Of a DNA stretch of 64,000 nt, positions 35,973 to 44,034 are shown in pieces. A program made the position numbers and the translations under genes. The notes beneath the pieces were generated by a model, which worked only from the letters and a program-made list of their open reading frames with translations, was not told the DNA's origin and ran no database searches. Each line of letters starts with the position of its first letter. Position 1 is the stretch's first letter. Origin of the DNA: an uncultured Methanobrevibacter sp. (GTDB taxonomy: Archaea; Methanobacteriota; Methanobacteria; Methanobacteriales; Methanobacteriaceae); the NCBI RefSeq assembly GCF_900314695.1, contig NZ_OMWD01000008.1:1-64000 (forward strand). The letters run 5' to 3'.

Positions 35973-36575
35973 ATGATGATGCCTGAAAATGGTCACAGGG
36001 CTCATGGATTTTCAAGTGCAAATTTTTTGGACTCTGATGAGATTATAAAAGAATTAAAGCTCAACGGTGATGAAACGTTTATGGATGCAGGTTGCGGTGA
36101 TGGCCACAATGCAATTAAAATTCTGGAAGACTACAATCACAAAGGAACTGTTTATGCAGTTGATATCTATGATGCTTCCATTGAAGATATGGAAACCTAT
36201 AAAAATGATAACAATGTTGAAAACTTAATTAATATTGAAGCTGATATTACCGAAGGCATTCCTGGTGTTGAAGACGGTTCAATTGATGTTGTTTTGCTTG
36301 TTAATGTTTTCCATGGATTTAAAGCCTCAAGAAAATTGGATGAAGCTGTTTTAGAACTTTCAAGAATTATTAAAGATGACGGTAAAATTGCAATAATGGA
36401 TTATAAGGCATGGGATGTTCCTAATGGACCTCCAACAAAAATGAGATCATCTCCTGAGGATTTGGAAAAATTATTCAATAAGCACAACCTTAAAAAAGTT
36501 TATCTAAACGAAGAAATTGGTGAGAATATTCCGCAAGGCAAATCCCACTATTTAATCATGTTTAAAAAGAATTAA
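35973..36575 (+). CDS. Class I SAM-dependent methyltransferase, copy 1
   Basis: 200 residues. The SAM-binding glycine motif is MDAGCGDGHNAIKI (near residue 34), then YAVDIYDAS, then ADITEGIPG and LVNVFHGF. Class I Rossmann fold, probably cytoplasmic. It is about half identical to the gene at 36973, with the same order of motifs. The substrate is unknown; the C-terminal end KSHYLIMFKK is shared. GGTGATAAA precedes the ATG. Confidence 0.8.
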   Translation: MMMPENGHRAHGFSSANFLDSDEIIKELKLNGDETFMDAGCGDGHNAIKILEDYNHKGTVYAVDIYDASIEDMETYKNDNNVENLINIEADITEGIPGVEDGSIDVVLLVNVFHGFKASRKLDEAVLELSRIIKDDGKIAIMDYKAWDVPNGPPTKMRSSPEDLEKLFNKHNLKKVYLNEEIGENIPQGKSHYLIMFKKN

Positions 36576-36589
36576 TTTATCTTAAACAT

Positions 36590-36875
36590 GCAAGAATACC
36601 ATAACTTCTTTAAGTCATGGATGAATTGCAAAAAGGTAGGTATTACTTTCAAATGCTTGCTGATGAAATTTAAATAACAAGATAACAAAAAATAATAAAT
36701 GACAATGACTCAATTAAATTAACTTTTTCAACGATAACCGAGTTTAAAAAGCAATATTAATTGGATTTGTCTGAACCTTTGGGACGATGGGGATAGCACG
36801 GTAATCCTATGCTCATTAGTGTATACAGCCCGTGAAGTAAGAATCCTCAACTTCTATAAAGTTGAGGTAGTTCAA
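36590..36875 (+). mobile_element. Transposase-less IS200/IS605-type remnant with omega-RNA-like right end
   Basis: About 290 bases between twin methyltransferases. The left part has a subterminal hairpin (CCATAACT at 36599-36606, loop TCTTTA, AGTCATGG at 36613-36620) followed by ATGAATTGCA. The right part has the block CCCGTGAAGTAAGAATC (36829-36845), then a hairpin (CCTCAACT at 36845-36852, loop TCTATAA, AGTTGAGG at 36860-36867), then TAGTTCAA. These are the usual ends of IS200/IS605 elements carrying tnpB, whose right end encodes the guide RNA scaffold. No transposase or TnpB frame is left. Confidence 0.7.
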
Positions 36876-36972
36876 TTTTTTAGGAATTATTTTTTTCCTA
36901 AACTTTTTTTTCAAGAAAATCATTATATACTATTTTTTAAAAATTATTATTTATGAAATGTGAGGTATATTC

Positions 36973-37560
36973 ATGGAACATAAACATCATGGCAAATCAA
37001 GTGCAAAATTTCTTGATGCTGAAGACATTTTAAATGAAATGCATTTTAATGGTGATGAAACTTTTATGGATGCCGGTTGCGGAGATGGCTATATTTCAAT
37101 CAAAGCCGCTAAGAAGTATCTTCCTCAGGGTATAGTTTATGCTGTGGATTCATATGATGTTGCCATCAATGAGTTGGAAGAGTACAAGGATGAAAATGAT
37201 GTTCAAAATTTAATTAATGTTCATGCGGATATTACCGAGGGAATTCCAAGCATCAGTGATGATTCAGTGGATGCAGTATTGATGCTTAATGTATTTCATG
37301 GATTTAGACTATCAGAAGATAAGGACAATGTCATTAATGAACTTGGTAGAGTCATTAAAAATCATGGTAAAATTGCAGTCATGGAATTCAAACCTTTAAA
37401 AATGTCATGGGGACCTCCAGTTGATGTTAGGATTTCTTCAGATGATTTGGAGGAAGTATTTTCCCAGCATGATTTTAAAAAAGTTTATCTAAATGAAGAT
37501 ATTGGAAGTGACATTCCTGAAGGTAAATCTCACTATTTGATGATTTTTGAAAAGGAGTAG
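36973..37560 (+). CDS. Class I SAM-dependent methyltransferase, copy 2
   Basis: 195 residues, a tandem paralogue of the gene at 35973: the same start pattern (GKSSAKFLDAEDIL), glycine motif MDAGCGDGYISIKA, YAVDSYDVA, ADITEGIPS and LNVFHGF, and the same end KSHYLMIFEK. The region between the two copies holds the IS200/IS605 relic. The end is 6 bases from the next gene, so it may be co-transcribed with the CDP-ribitol pair. Confidence 0.8.
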   Translation: MEHKHHGKSSAKFLDAEDILNEMHFNGDETFMDAGCGDGYISIKAAKKYLPQGIVYAVDSYDVAINELEEYKDENDVQNLINVHADITEGIPSISDDSVDAVLMLNVFHGFRLSEDKDNVINELGRVIKNHGKIAVMEFKPLKMSWGPPVDVRISSDDLEEVFSQHDFKKVYLNEDIGSDIPEGKSHYLMIFEKE

Positions 37561-37566
37561 GATGAT

Positions 37567-38277
37567 ATGATTTTTGCAGCAATATTGGCAGGTGGAATAG
37601 GATCAAGGATGGGAGGCACTGACACTCCAAAGCAATTTTTGGCATTGGGCAACAAACCGGTCATTATTCACACTATTGAAAAATTTGTTATAAATGATGA
37701 TGTTGATGAAATAATTGTTCTAACACCAAAAAATTTTATAAATCACACCAATCATCTAATTGAGAAGTATATTCCAAATAATGATAATATTGTAGTTATT
37801 GAAGGTGGAGAGACCAGAAATGGAACAATATTGAACAGCATCAGTTATATTGAAGAAAGTTATGGCATCGATGAAGAGTCCATTATTATTACTCATGATT
37901 CTGTCCGTCCTTTTTTAACTCATAGGATTATTGAAGATAACATTGAAGCTGCAAAGAAATATGGGGCCTGTGATACTGTAATTCCGGCTACAGATACTAT
38001 TGTTGAAAGTATTAATGCGAAGACTATAGAAAGTATCCCTGTGAGGGATTATTATTACCAAGGCCAAACTCCACAGAGCTTCAATATAAAGAAACTTTTC
38101 AATCTAATCACTAGTTTAACTGAAGAGGAAAGTAATATACTGACAGATGCATGTAAAATATTCATACTTAAAGATGAAGATGTACATCTAGTTGATGGTG
38201 AAGTGACAAATATTAAAATTACTTACCCTTATGATTTAAAATTAGCTAATACAATACTTGAGGATATTCATGATTAA
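37567..38277 (+). CDS. tarI: IspD/TarI family cytidylyltransferase, probably D-ribitol-5-phosphate type
   Basis: 236 residues. Nucleotidyltransferase motif AAILAGGIGSRMGG, then TPKQFLALGNKPVIIHTIE, THDSVRPF and QGQTPQSF. The family joins IspD (MEP pathway) and TarI (CDP-ribitol). Archaea make isoprenoids by the mevalonate route, and the next gene resembles TarJ, so the TarI role is more likely. It would make CDP-ribitol from CTP and ribitol 5-phosphate for a cell-surface polymer. AGGAG of the upstream gene precedes it; it overlaps tarJ by 8 bases. Confidence 0.7.
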   Translation: MIFAAILAGGIGSRMGGTDTPKQFLALGNKPVIIHTIEKFVINDDVDEIIVLTPKNFINHTNHLIEKYIPNNDNIVVIEGGETRNGTILNSISYIEESYGIDEESIIITHDSVRPFLTHRIIEDNIEAAKKYGACDTVIPATDTIVESINAKTIESIPVRDYYYQGQTPQSFNIKKLFNLITSLTEEESNILTDACKIFILKDEDVHLVDGEVTNIKITYPYDLKLANTILEDIHD

Positions 38278-39286
38278 TATTGTTTACAGATTAAAATCTC
38301 CAAAATTCTTTGAAGAATCCATTGATGAGGTTGAGCTCGACGGAGTAATCGTAAGGCCGACTCACCTTTCGATTTGTCAGGCCGACCAAAGATATTATCA
38401 GGGTTCAAGGCCGGCAAATATTCTGGATGAGAAACTGCCGATGGCTTTAATTCATGAAGCGATTGGTGAAGTTGTCTTTGACAGCGAAGGAAATTTCAAA
38501 TCCGGTGATATGGTTGTAATGATTCCAAACACTCCGTTTGGTGAGGATGTGTATTCTCCAAACTATTCATATAGCTCTAAATTTAGAGGCAGTGGATTCG
38601 ATGGTTTTACATCTGATTTGGTTAATTTGCCAGAAGATAGGGTTGTTAAAATTCCTGATGATTTTAATTTAAATGTATCAGCATTCATTGAATTGATTTC
38701 AGTAGCTTATCAGGGAATAAGCAAGTTTAAGCAAATGGCCATAACTCCAAAGGATAATCTGGGTGTTTGGGGAGATGGAAATTTAGGTTTCATTACAGCA
38801 TTGCTTTTAAAAGAGTTGTTTCCCAAATCTAAAGTATTGGTATTTGGAAAACATCAGGAAAACTTGAATTTATTCTCATTTGCTGATGAAATCTACAGAA
38901 TTCATGATGTTGACGATGATGTTGTAGTTGACCATGCATTTGAATGTGTCGGTTCAAGTGCATCGCAATCAGCCATTGATCAGATAATTGATATAATAAA
39001 TCCTCAGGGAACAATAAACCTGTTTGGTGTAAGTGAATATCCTGTACCGATAAATACTCGTATGGTTTTAGAAAAAGGTTTGACAATTCAGGGGAACAGC
39101 CGTTCTGACAGAGTGGATTTTGTCGGAGTTGTTGAAACTCTCAAACAAAACCCACAGTTATTCGAACACTTAGAAAAATTGATTACCAATATCTGTGAAA
39201 TAAATTCCTTGGGTGATTTAAAGGATGCATTTGATAAGGATTATATTTCTAAATTTGGTAAAACTATCTTAAAATGGAATATTTAA
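38270..39286 (+). CDS. tarJ: Ribulose-5-phosphate reductase-like alcohol dehydrogenase (TarJ)
   Basis: 338 residues, ATG seven bases after GAGG. Zinc-type medium-chain dehydrogenase: RPTHLSICQADQRYYQGSRP near the start with a cysteine, GVWGDGNLGFITALLL for nucleotide binding, and HAFECVGSSAS. This layout fits TarJ, which reduces ribulose 5-phosphate to ribitol 5-phosphate with NADPH. Coupling to a TarI-like gene by overlap supports this. Whether a polymer carrying ribitol phosphate is made is not known. Confidence 0.7.
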   Translation: MINIVYRLKSPKFFEESIDEVELDGVIVRPTHLSICQADQRYYQGSRPANILDEKLPMALIHEAIGEVVFDSEGNFKSGDMVVMIPNTPFGEDVYSPNYSYSSKFRGSGFDGFTSDLVNLPEDRVVKIPDDFNLNVSAFIELISVAYQGISKFKQMAITPKDNLGVWGDGNLGFITALLLKELFPKSKVLVFGKHQENLNLFSFADEIYRIHDVDDDVVVDHAFECVGSSASQSAIDQIIDIINPQGTINLFGVSEYPVPINTRMVLEKGLTIQGNSRSDRVDFVGVVETLKQNPQLFEHLEKLITNICEINSLGDLKDAFDKDYISKFGKTILKWNI

Positions 39287-39287
39287 G

Positions 39288-39812
39288 TTATAATATTCTA
39301 TTCATAATTCTAAAGTATTCTCTTCTATAAAAATTTCTCATTTTTGGATTACACTTTACTGGAAGCATTTCAAGAGCCATTATATCATCAGGGGTAAGGG
39401 GTTCTCCGTTTTCTATTTTTCTTGTAATCATTTTGAAAATTATTTCACATGGGTCTTCTTCAATGCAAGCCAATTTGATAGTAAATTCAGCTTCAGAAAC
39501 TATTTTACATTCTTTTACGCATACATATATGTTGTTTGGACATATGATGTAAATGTGGATATGTTTTCGATGTTTTTCGTATAAAGCTTCTGCAAATTCA
39601 ACATATTTTACAAGTTCGTTTTCATCAAAATCAGTCATTTGAAATTCCAAATCAATAAACTCCCCATCTTCAGTTGTGAAAATATCTCCTCCTGGATAAA
39701 TGTCTTCGTCAACTTCTCTTATTTTTTTAGGTGTAAGGCATTTTATTGGTCTTTGGTCATTAAATGTTTTTCGTATAACATTTGTTCTTAAATCAATATT
39801 TTCTTTATTCAT
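39288..39812 (-). CDS. PD-(D/E)XK-like orphan protein
   Basis: 174 residues. It has GGDIFTTEDGEFIDLEFQ, where the D then E-x-Q pattern resembles the core of PD-(D/E)XK nuclease-like proteins of the Rpn/transposase-associated kind. Cysteines occur in KCLTP, ICPNN and VCVKECK but in no clear zinc pattern. The end is basic. Convergent with tarJ, one base apart. The palindrome at 39968 is about 155 bases upstream. Nuclease activity is a weak inference. Confidence 0.55.
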   Translation of the reverse strand: MNKENIDLRTNVIRKTFNDQRPIKCLTPKKIREVDEDIYPGGDIFTTEDGEFIDLEFQMTDFDENELVKYVEFAEALYEKHRKHIHIYIICPNNIYVCVKECKIVSEAEFTIKLACIEEDPCEIIFKMITRKIENGEPLTPDDIMALEMLPVKCNPKMRNFYRREYFRIMNRIL

Positions 39813-39967
39813 AGTTTAGCCTGTATAATTTGTTTTGCATGTTGTATATTTAATTTAATGATTTATAAATGAGTATGTTCATTTTTAAAGCAATTTAACA
39901 TGTCAAAATCAATATTTAGGTCATTATAAAAAGTTTAGGTGGTGGTATTAATTTATAATTTTGTTTT

Positions 39968-39984
39968 ATACGAATTGTTCGTAT
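39968..39984. repeat. Dispersed palindrome, copy A (ATACGAA-TTG-TTCGTAT)
   Basis: A 17-base inverted repeat with perfect 7-bp arms, followed by a T run on the plus strand. The same sequence occurs at 46941-46957 and, with one change, at 44148-44164. It lies in the 229-base gap between the metallo-hydrolase and PD-(D/E)XK-like genes. Confidence 0.7.
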
Positions 39985-40041
39985 TTTTTTCTAATTTTAA
40001 CTTAATTCTATTTGCGCAATGATGTAAGTTAAACACACTCT

Positions 40042-40731
40042 TTAAAATTCAATGCTTTCCATGACATTTGGAATTAATGTTTTAGAGTTTGGAACCAATT
40101 TTTCAAATTCCTCAGGGTTCTGTGCAATTGAAGGAAATGTATTGTAGTGCATTGGAATAACAAATTTGGGTTTAATCCAGCTAGCTGCAATTGATGCTTC
40201 TTTGATGTCCATTGTAAAAATGTTTCCAATAGGTAATATTGCAATATCCGGTTTGTAAATTTCTCCAATTACAAATTTCATATCAGAGAAAAGTCCAGTA
40301 TCTCCAGCATGAAAAACTTTCAAATTGTTGTCGAAAGTCAATAAAAAGCTTCCAGGATTCCCTGCATATTTTGTATCAATTTCAAAGTCAAATGTTGAGC
40401 TGTGTCTGGCTTCAAGCATTCTGATTTCAACATCCTCAAATTTAACGGATGCACCATAGTTAATTCCAATGGCATTTACTCCTTTTCTTTGAAGATATAT
40501 GGAAATTTCATAATTTGTTATAACAATCAAATTTGTATTGTTTCTTGATATTTCAATGACATCTCCTAAGTGGTCTGCATGGCCGTGGGTGATGCAGATA
40601 ATGTCAGGATGCAAATCGCTAATTTTTAGAGGGCATACAGGATTTGCCTGAATGAATGGGTCGATTAAAATATTTAATCCTCTATTTGAGGTTAATTCAA
40701 ATGCCGAATGACCTAACCATTTAAGTTTCAT
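40042..40731 (-). CDS. UPF0173 metal-dependent hydrolase (metallo-beta-lactamase fold)
   Basis: 229 residues. The metal motif is THGHADHLGD, with further ligands in EARHSST, HAGDTGLFSDM and PMHYNTFP. UPF0173 proteins have an MBL fold with two metals; the natural substrate is unknown. The ATG overlaps the stop of the DsbA/FrnE-like gene (ATGA), so the two are coupled. Confidence 0.85.
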   Translation of the reverse strand: MKLKWLGHSAFELTSNRGLNILIDPFIQANPVCPLKISDLHPDIICITHGHADHLGDVIEISRNNTNLIVITNYEISIYLQRKGVNAIGINYGASVKFEDVEIRMLEARHSSTFDFEIDTKYAGNPGSFLLTFDNNLKVFHAGDTGLFSDMKFVIGEIYKPDIAILPIGNIFTMDIKEASIAASWIKPKFVIPMHYNTFPSIAQNPEEFEKLVPNSKTLIPNVMESIEF

Positions 40732-41417
40732 ATTTTACAGACCCCATCAGCACAACTGTCTGCGTCCTTATCATCATCAACTTCATTTTCTGCAACAATT
40801 TGTGACAGGACACTTTTAAAGTCATCATATGATAATGCGCCTGGAATTGAGTATTTATTGTCAAATAAATAAAATGGAACACCGTGTATTCCTCCGGATA
40901 ATGCAATATCCTCGTCTTCTTCAACCTGACTGTTGTATAAATTACTGTTCAGCACGTCATTTATTTGATTTTCATCCAAACCTGCATCTAAAGCGATTTT
41001 AAGTAGCACTTCCTTATCTGCCAGCTTAAGGTTTTCAACAAAATAAGCATCAAATAGTAATCTGGCCAGTTTTTCCACATTTTCAGGATATTTGTCCTGT
41101 GCCAGTTTCATCAGTCTGTGGGCATCACGGATGTTAGTGTAAAGTGTTGATTCATATTTAAAATCAATGCCCTCATCACGGCCAAGCCCTGAAATTTGTG
41201 CAACCTGCTTTCTAGCGTCTTCAATTGATAGGCCATATTTGATGGCAAACCTTTCAACAGTAGTGGATTTGACATCCTTTGGTGCGTTTTGATCAAGCTC
41301 AAAAGCACGGATATCAAATTCAACATCCAAATTTAAATCATTGATTGCTCTTTTTAATCTGCTATTGCCAATGTAACAGTATGGACAGGCAAAGTCGCTC
41401 CAGTATGTAATTTTCAT
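40728..41417 (-). CDS. DsbA/FrnE-like thiol oxidoreductase
   Basis: 229 residues from the ATG that follows TTTGAGGAA. The thioredoxin fold has CPYC in WSDFACPYCYIGN, the DsbA insertion domain, and the cis-proline GVPFYLF. No signal peptide, so it is cytoplasmic as in FrnE. A C-terminal tail has two more cysteines (SCADGVC). It is divergent from hxlR with an operator candidate between them, so it may answer to thiol or electrophile stress. Confidence 0.85.
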   Translation of the reverse strand: MKITYWSDFACPYCYIGNSRLKRAINDLNLDVEFDIRAFELDQNAPKDVKSTTVERFAIKYGLSIEDARKQVAQISGLGRDEGIDFKYESTLYTNIRDAHRLMKLAQDKYPENVEKLARLLFDAYFVENLKLADKEVLLKIALDAGLDENQINDVLNSNLYNSQVEEDEDIALSGGIHGVPFYLFDNKYSIPGALSYDDFKSVLSQIVAENEVDDDKDADSCADGVCKI

Positions 41418-41463
41418 AATATTCCTCAAAGAAATATTTAAAAGATTTAATTAATAAATAAGT

Positions 41464-41483
41464 AAGTAACTGTATAATTACTT
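41464..41483. promoter_or_regulatory. HxlR operator candidate, site 1
   Basis: AAGTAACTGTATAATTACTT: inverted arms AAGTAA/TTACTT around 8 bases. It lies between the divergent frnE-like and hxlR-type genes, 10 bases before the hxlR ATG. Related sites at 41866-41885 and 42966-42985. Confidence 0.6.
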
Positions 41484-41493
41484 GGTAGATAAT

Positions 41494-41871
41494 ATGATTA
41501 GCAATGATATTTGCCCGATTGGAAATACTTTAGATTTGTTTAACAGGAAATGGATTTTTTGTATCATGTCAAATATATTCAGGGGAATGACACATTTCAA
41601 CGAGTTTAAGGATGCAAATCCCACAATCAGTAATCATGTGTTGGCACAGACTCTGAAGTATATGGAAGAACAGGAACTAATCACCAAGACAGTTGTTGAT
41701 GAGCACCATAATAAGACAGAATATGCTTTAACTCCTAAAGGCCTTAGGGCTAATAGGATACTATATGAAATCACTGAGTATTATTTTGATGAATTGAATT
41801 ATTCCAATTCTGATGATGTGGAAATTGAAGAACTTTTGGGTGAATGCCGCAAAATTTACAATATCTGGTAA
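41494..41871 (+). CDS. HxlR family transcriptional regulator
   Basis: 125 residues from the ATG at 41494; an in-frame TTG 12 bases upstream overlaps the operator candidate. It has DICPIGNTLDLFNRKW at the start with the conserved cysteine of HxlR/YodB regulators, THFNEFKDANPTISNHVL as the recognition region, and a wing with EYALTPKG. HxlR proteins of this kind sense electrophiles or oxidants through cysteine. Its position between a thiol oxidoreductase and two flavin oxidoreductases fits this. Confidence 0.88.
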   Translation: MISNDICPIGNTLDLFNRKWIFCIMSNIFRGMTHFNEFKDANPTISNHVLAQTLKYMEEQELITKTVVDEHHNKTEYALTPKGLRANRILYEITEYYFDELNYSNSDDVEIEELLGECRKIYNIW

Positions 41872-41885
41872 GTTTATAATTACTT
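41866..41885. promoter_or_regulatory. HxlR operator candidate, site 2
   Basis: TGGTAAGTTTATAATTACTT, with the inner GTAA-N8-TTAC core. It overlaps the hxlR stop codon and precedes the TATA box (TTTTTATACT, near 41890) of the first old-yellow-enzyme gene, 37 bases before its ATG. Confidence 0.6.
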
Positions 41886-41921
41886 ATTTCTTTTTATACT
41901 ATTTTTTACTAATTACTTTTT

Positions 41922-42914
41922 ATGAAATCCATATTTGATAAATGTAAATTCGGTGACTTAATACTTAACAGCAGAATCATCAGAACAGGTTTATGGGAAT
42001 CACAACAAGATGATTTAAACGCAATTTATGATAGATATGAAAAAATAGCCTCAAGCGGGGTTGGTCTAATTACTTCTGAGCTGTATTCAATATATCCTAA
42101 TGATAAGTTTAGTGAACATTCCTTTAAAATGAGCAATCGGAATTTCATGACTGTGGCAAGAAAATTGGCTGAAATTTGCCATAGTTATGGGGTTGCAATT
42201 TTAGGGCAAGTTGAATTCATCAAATTCAACCGTGGAATTGACTTGGATATTTCAGTCAATGATTTAACTGTTGAAGATATTCGTAAAATACAGGCGGATA
42301 TTATTTCTGCAGCTCAACAGTTGCAATTTGCAGGATTTGACGGGATTCAATTGTCAATAGGTAATAATTTTTACCTATCTAAATTCATCAATCCATATTA
42401 TAATCAAAGGGAAGATAATTATGGTGGAAATTTATTTAATAGGTCACGTTTGGTTTTGGAATTGGTTAAAGTAATGAAAGATAACTTGGATTTACATATT
42501 TCCTGCAAAATCAACACGTTTGATGAGAGGAAAAATGGATTTAATTCAACTGAAAGTTTTAAAGCTTGTAAATTACTTGAAAAAGTTGGAGTTGACAGTC
42601 TTCAGTTAACACGACCTCTTTCACCTTTGTATTTCACCAACAAAGTATCTGGAGAAGATGAACTAATAGATTATACTTCTAAACTAATAGATTCTGTTGA
42701 CATTCCTGTCATTGTTGGTGGGGGATTTAATGATATGATTCATATGAATGAATTGCTGAACAGTACTAATATTGAATTCATGTCAATGTACAGGCCTTTT
42801 GTTGCGAAGGAAGATTTTTTAAATAATTGGAAAATCAATGGTGAAGGTAAATCCAAATGTTTGAAATGCAATAATTGTTATAGGACAAAGACCAGCACAT
42901 GTTACCATTATTAG
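41922..42914 (+). CDS. NADH:flavin oxidoreductase (old yellow enzyme family), copy 1
   Basis: 330 residues. FMN barrel with KSIFDKCKFGDLILNSRI at the start, AGFDGIQLSIGNNFYLSKFINPYYN, REDNYGGNLFNRSRLVLE, and VGGGF near the end. The C-terminal tail has CLKCNNCY and a last cysteine (TSTCYHY), a small Cys cluster that could hold an Fe-S centre. The TATA box lies 25-30 bases before the ATG and no ribosome binding site is visible, so the message is probably leaderless. A paralogue follows at 43022. Confidence 0.85.
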   Translation: MKSIFDKCKFGDLILNSRIIRTGLWESQQDDLNAIYDRYEKIASSGVGLITSELYSIYPNDKFSEHSFKMSNRNFMTVARKLAEICHSYGVAILGQVEFIKFNRGIDLDISVNDLTVEDIRKIQADIISAAQQLQFAGFDGIQLSIGNNFYLSKFINPYYNQREDNYGGNLFNRSRLVLELVKVMKDNLDLHISCKINTFDERKNGFNSTESFKACKLLEKVGVDSLQLTRPLSPLYFTNKVSGEDELIDYTSKLIDSVDIPVIVGGGFNDMIHMNELLNSTNIEFMSMYRPFVAKEDFLNNWKINGEGKSKCLKCNNCYRTKTSTCYHY

Positions 42915-42965
42915 GGTAATTTAAGGAAGCAAAAGTTGAGATTAATTATTGAATCAGTTAATTTT

Positions 42966-42985
42966 AGGTAATTTGTGAATTACTT
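42966..42985. promoter_or_regulatory. HxlR operator candidate, site 3
   Basis: AGGTAATTTGTGAATTACTT, the same GTAA-N8-TTAC core as sites 1 and 2, 36 bases before the ATG of the second old-yellow-enzyme gene and just upstream of its TATA box (TTTTTATATTC near 42990). Confidence 0.6.
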
Positions 42986-43021
42986 TCTCCTTTTTATATT
43001 CATTTTATCTAATATGTAACT

Positions 43022-44017
43022 ATGAAAAGTATATTTGACAACACTAAATTCGGCAGTCTTGAGGTTTCCAGTCGTATAATAAGAAATGGGTTGTGGGAAT
43101 CCCAAAACGATTCCAGTAAAAATCTGTCTCAGGATGTATTTGACAGATATGAAAAATTATCAAAAAATAATGTTGGCGTAATAGTCTCCGAGTTGATTTC
43201 ATTATATAGTCATGACAGATTCAGTGATTTTACTGATTATATTAATGCTCCTTCATTCATACGGGACTTTAAAGAGGTTACCAGCATAGCCCATGAAAAT
43301 AATACTCCAATTCTTGCCCAAATAGGCTTTGTCAACTGTAATGTAAATGGGAAACAGATGATGGAAGTCAATGATTTGACTTTGGAGGATATAAGGACAA
43401 TTCAGGCGGATTATATTGTTGCAGCAAAAAAGATAATGTTTGCAGGATTTGATGGAATAGAATTATGCATAGGCAATAATTTTTATTTATCACGTGTCAT
43501 GAATCCTTTTGAAAATACACGCAGTGACAATTATGGTGGAAATACTTACAATCGTGTGAGAATGGTTTTGGAGATAATTAAATTGATTAAAAAAACAACA
43601 GGATTGCATGTTCACTGTAAGGTTAATTTGTATCAGGATGAAGAGGATTCTCTGGAAATTTGCAAAATTCTTGCTGAAAACGGTGCAGATAGCTTACAGA
43701 TTACTAAATTCTTATCTCCACAATACTTTAGAAAAGGTCAATCAAATCAAGACATGTTAGTGAGCTTTGCGGATAAAGTTGCAAAGAATGTTTCCATCCC
43801 CGTTGTTTTAGGTGGGGGAAGGTCAGATATGGATAAAATCATCGAATTGTTAAATAATACTGATATTGACTTTATTTCAATGCAAAGACCCTTTGTAAAA
43901 GATCCTACTTTTTTAACTCAATGGAAAATTGATGGATGTGGCAAATCTGAATGTAAAACTTGTAACAACTGCTATTGGAAAAAACAGAGTGTTTGTTTGA
44001 TAGAATATAGTGATTAA
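43022..44017 (+). CDS. NADH:flavin oxidoreductase (old yellow enzyme family), copy 2
   Basis: 331 residues, about half identical to copy 1. It has KSIFDNTKFGSLEVSSRII, AGFDGIELCIGNNFYLSRVMNP, RSDNYGGNTYNRVRMVLE, VLGGGRSDM, and a tail with CKTCNNCYWKKQSVC. The tail again keeps four cysteines. The ATG lies about 25 bases after the TATA box, so this transcript is likely leaderless too. It reduces activated double bonds with NAD(P)H or another donor; the true substrate is unknown. Confidence 0.85.
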   Translation: MKSIFDNTKFGSLEVSSRIIRNGLWESQNDSSKNLSQDVFDRYEKLSKNNVGVIVSELISLYSHDRFSDFTDYINAPSFIRDFKEVTSIAHENNTPILAQIGFVNCNVNGKQMMEVNDLTLEDIRTIQADYIVAAKKIMFAGFDGIELCIGNNFYLSRVMNPFENTRSDNYGGNTYNRVRMVLEIIKLIKKTTGLHVHCKVNLYQDEEDSLEICKILAENGADSLQITKFLSPQYFRKGQSNQDMLVSFADKVAKNVSIPVVLGGGRSDMDKIIELLNNTDIDFISMQRPFVKDPTFLTQWKIDGCGKSECKTCNNCYWKKQSVCLIEYSD

Positions 44018-44034
44018 TCATCATTTTTTTTTTT
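44011..44034 (+). terminator. Palindrome and long T-run after copy 2
   Basis: TGATTAATCA (44011-44020) over the stop codon, then a run of T to about 44034: a plausible archaeal terminator. Confidence 0.45.

Noticed and set aside
36720..36900. Structured region first considered as a tRNA or riboswitch
   Set aside because: No tRNA cloverleaf or CCA-type end. The CCCGTGAAG block, hairpin and TAGTTCAA match IS200/IS605 right ends better.
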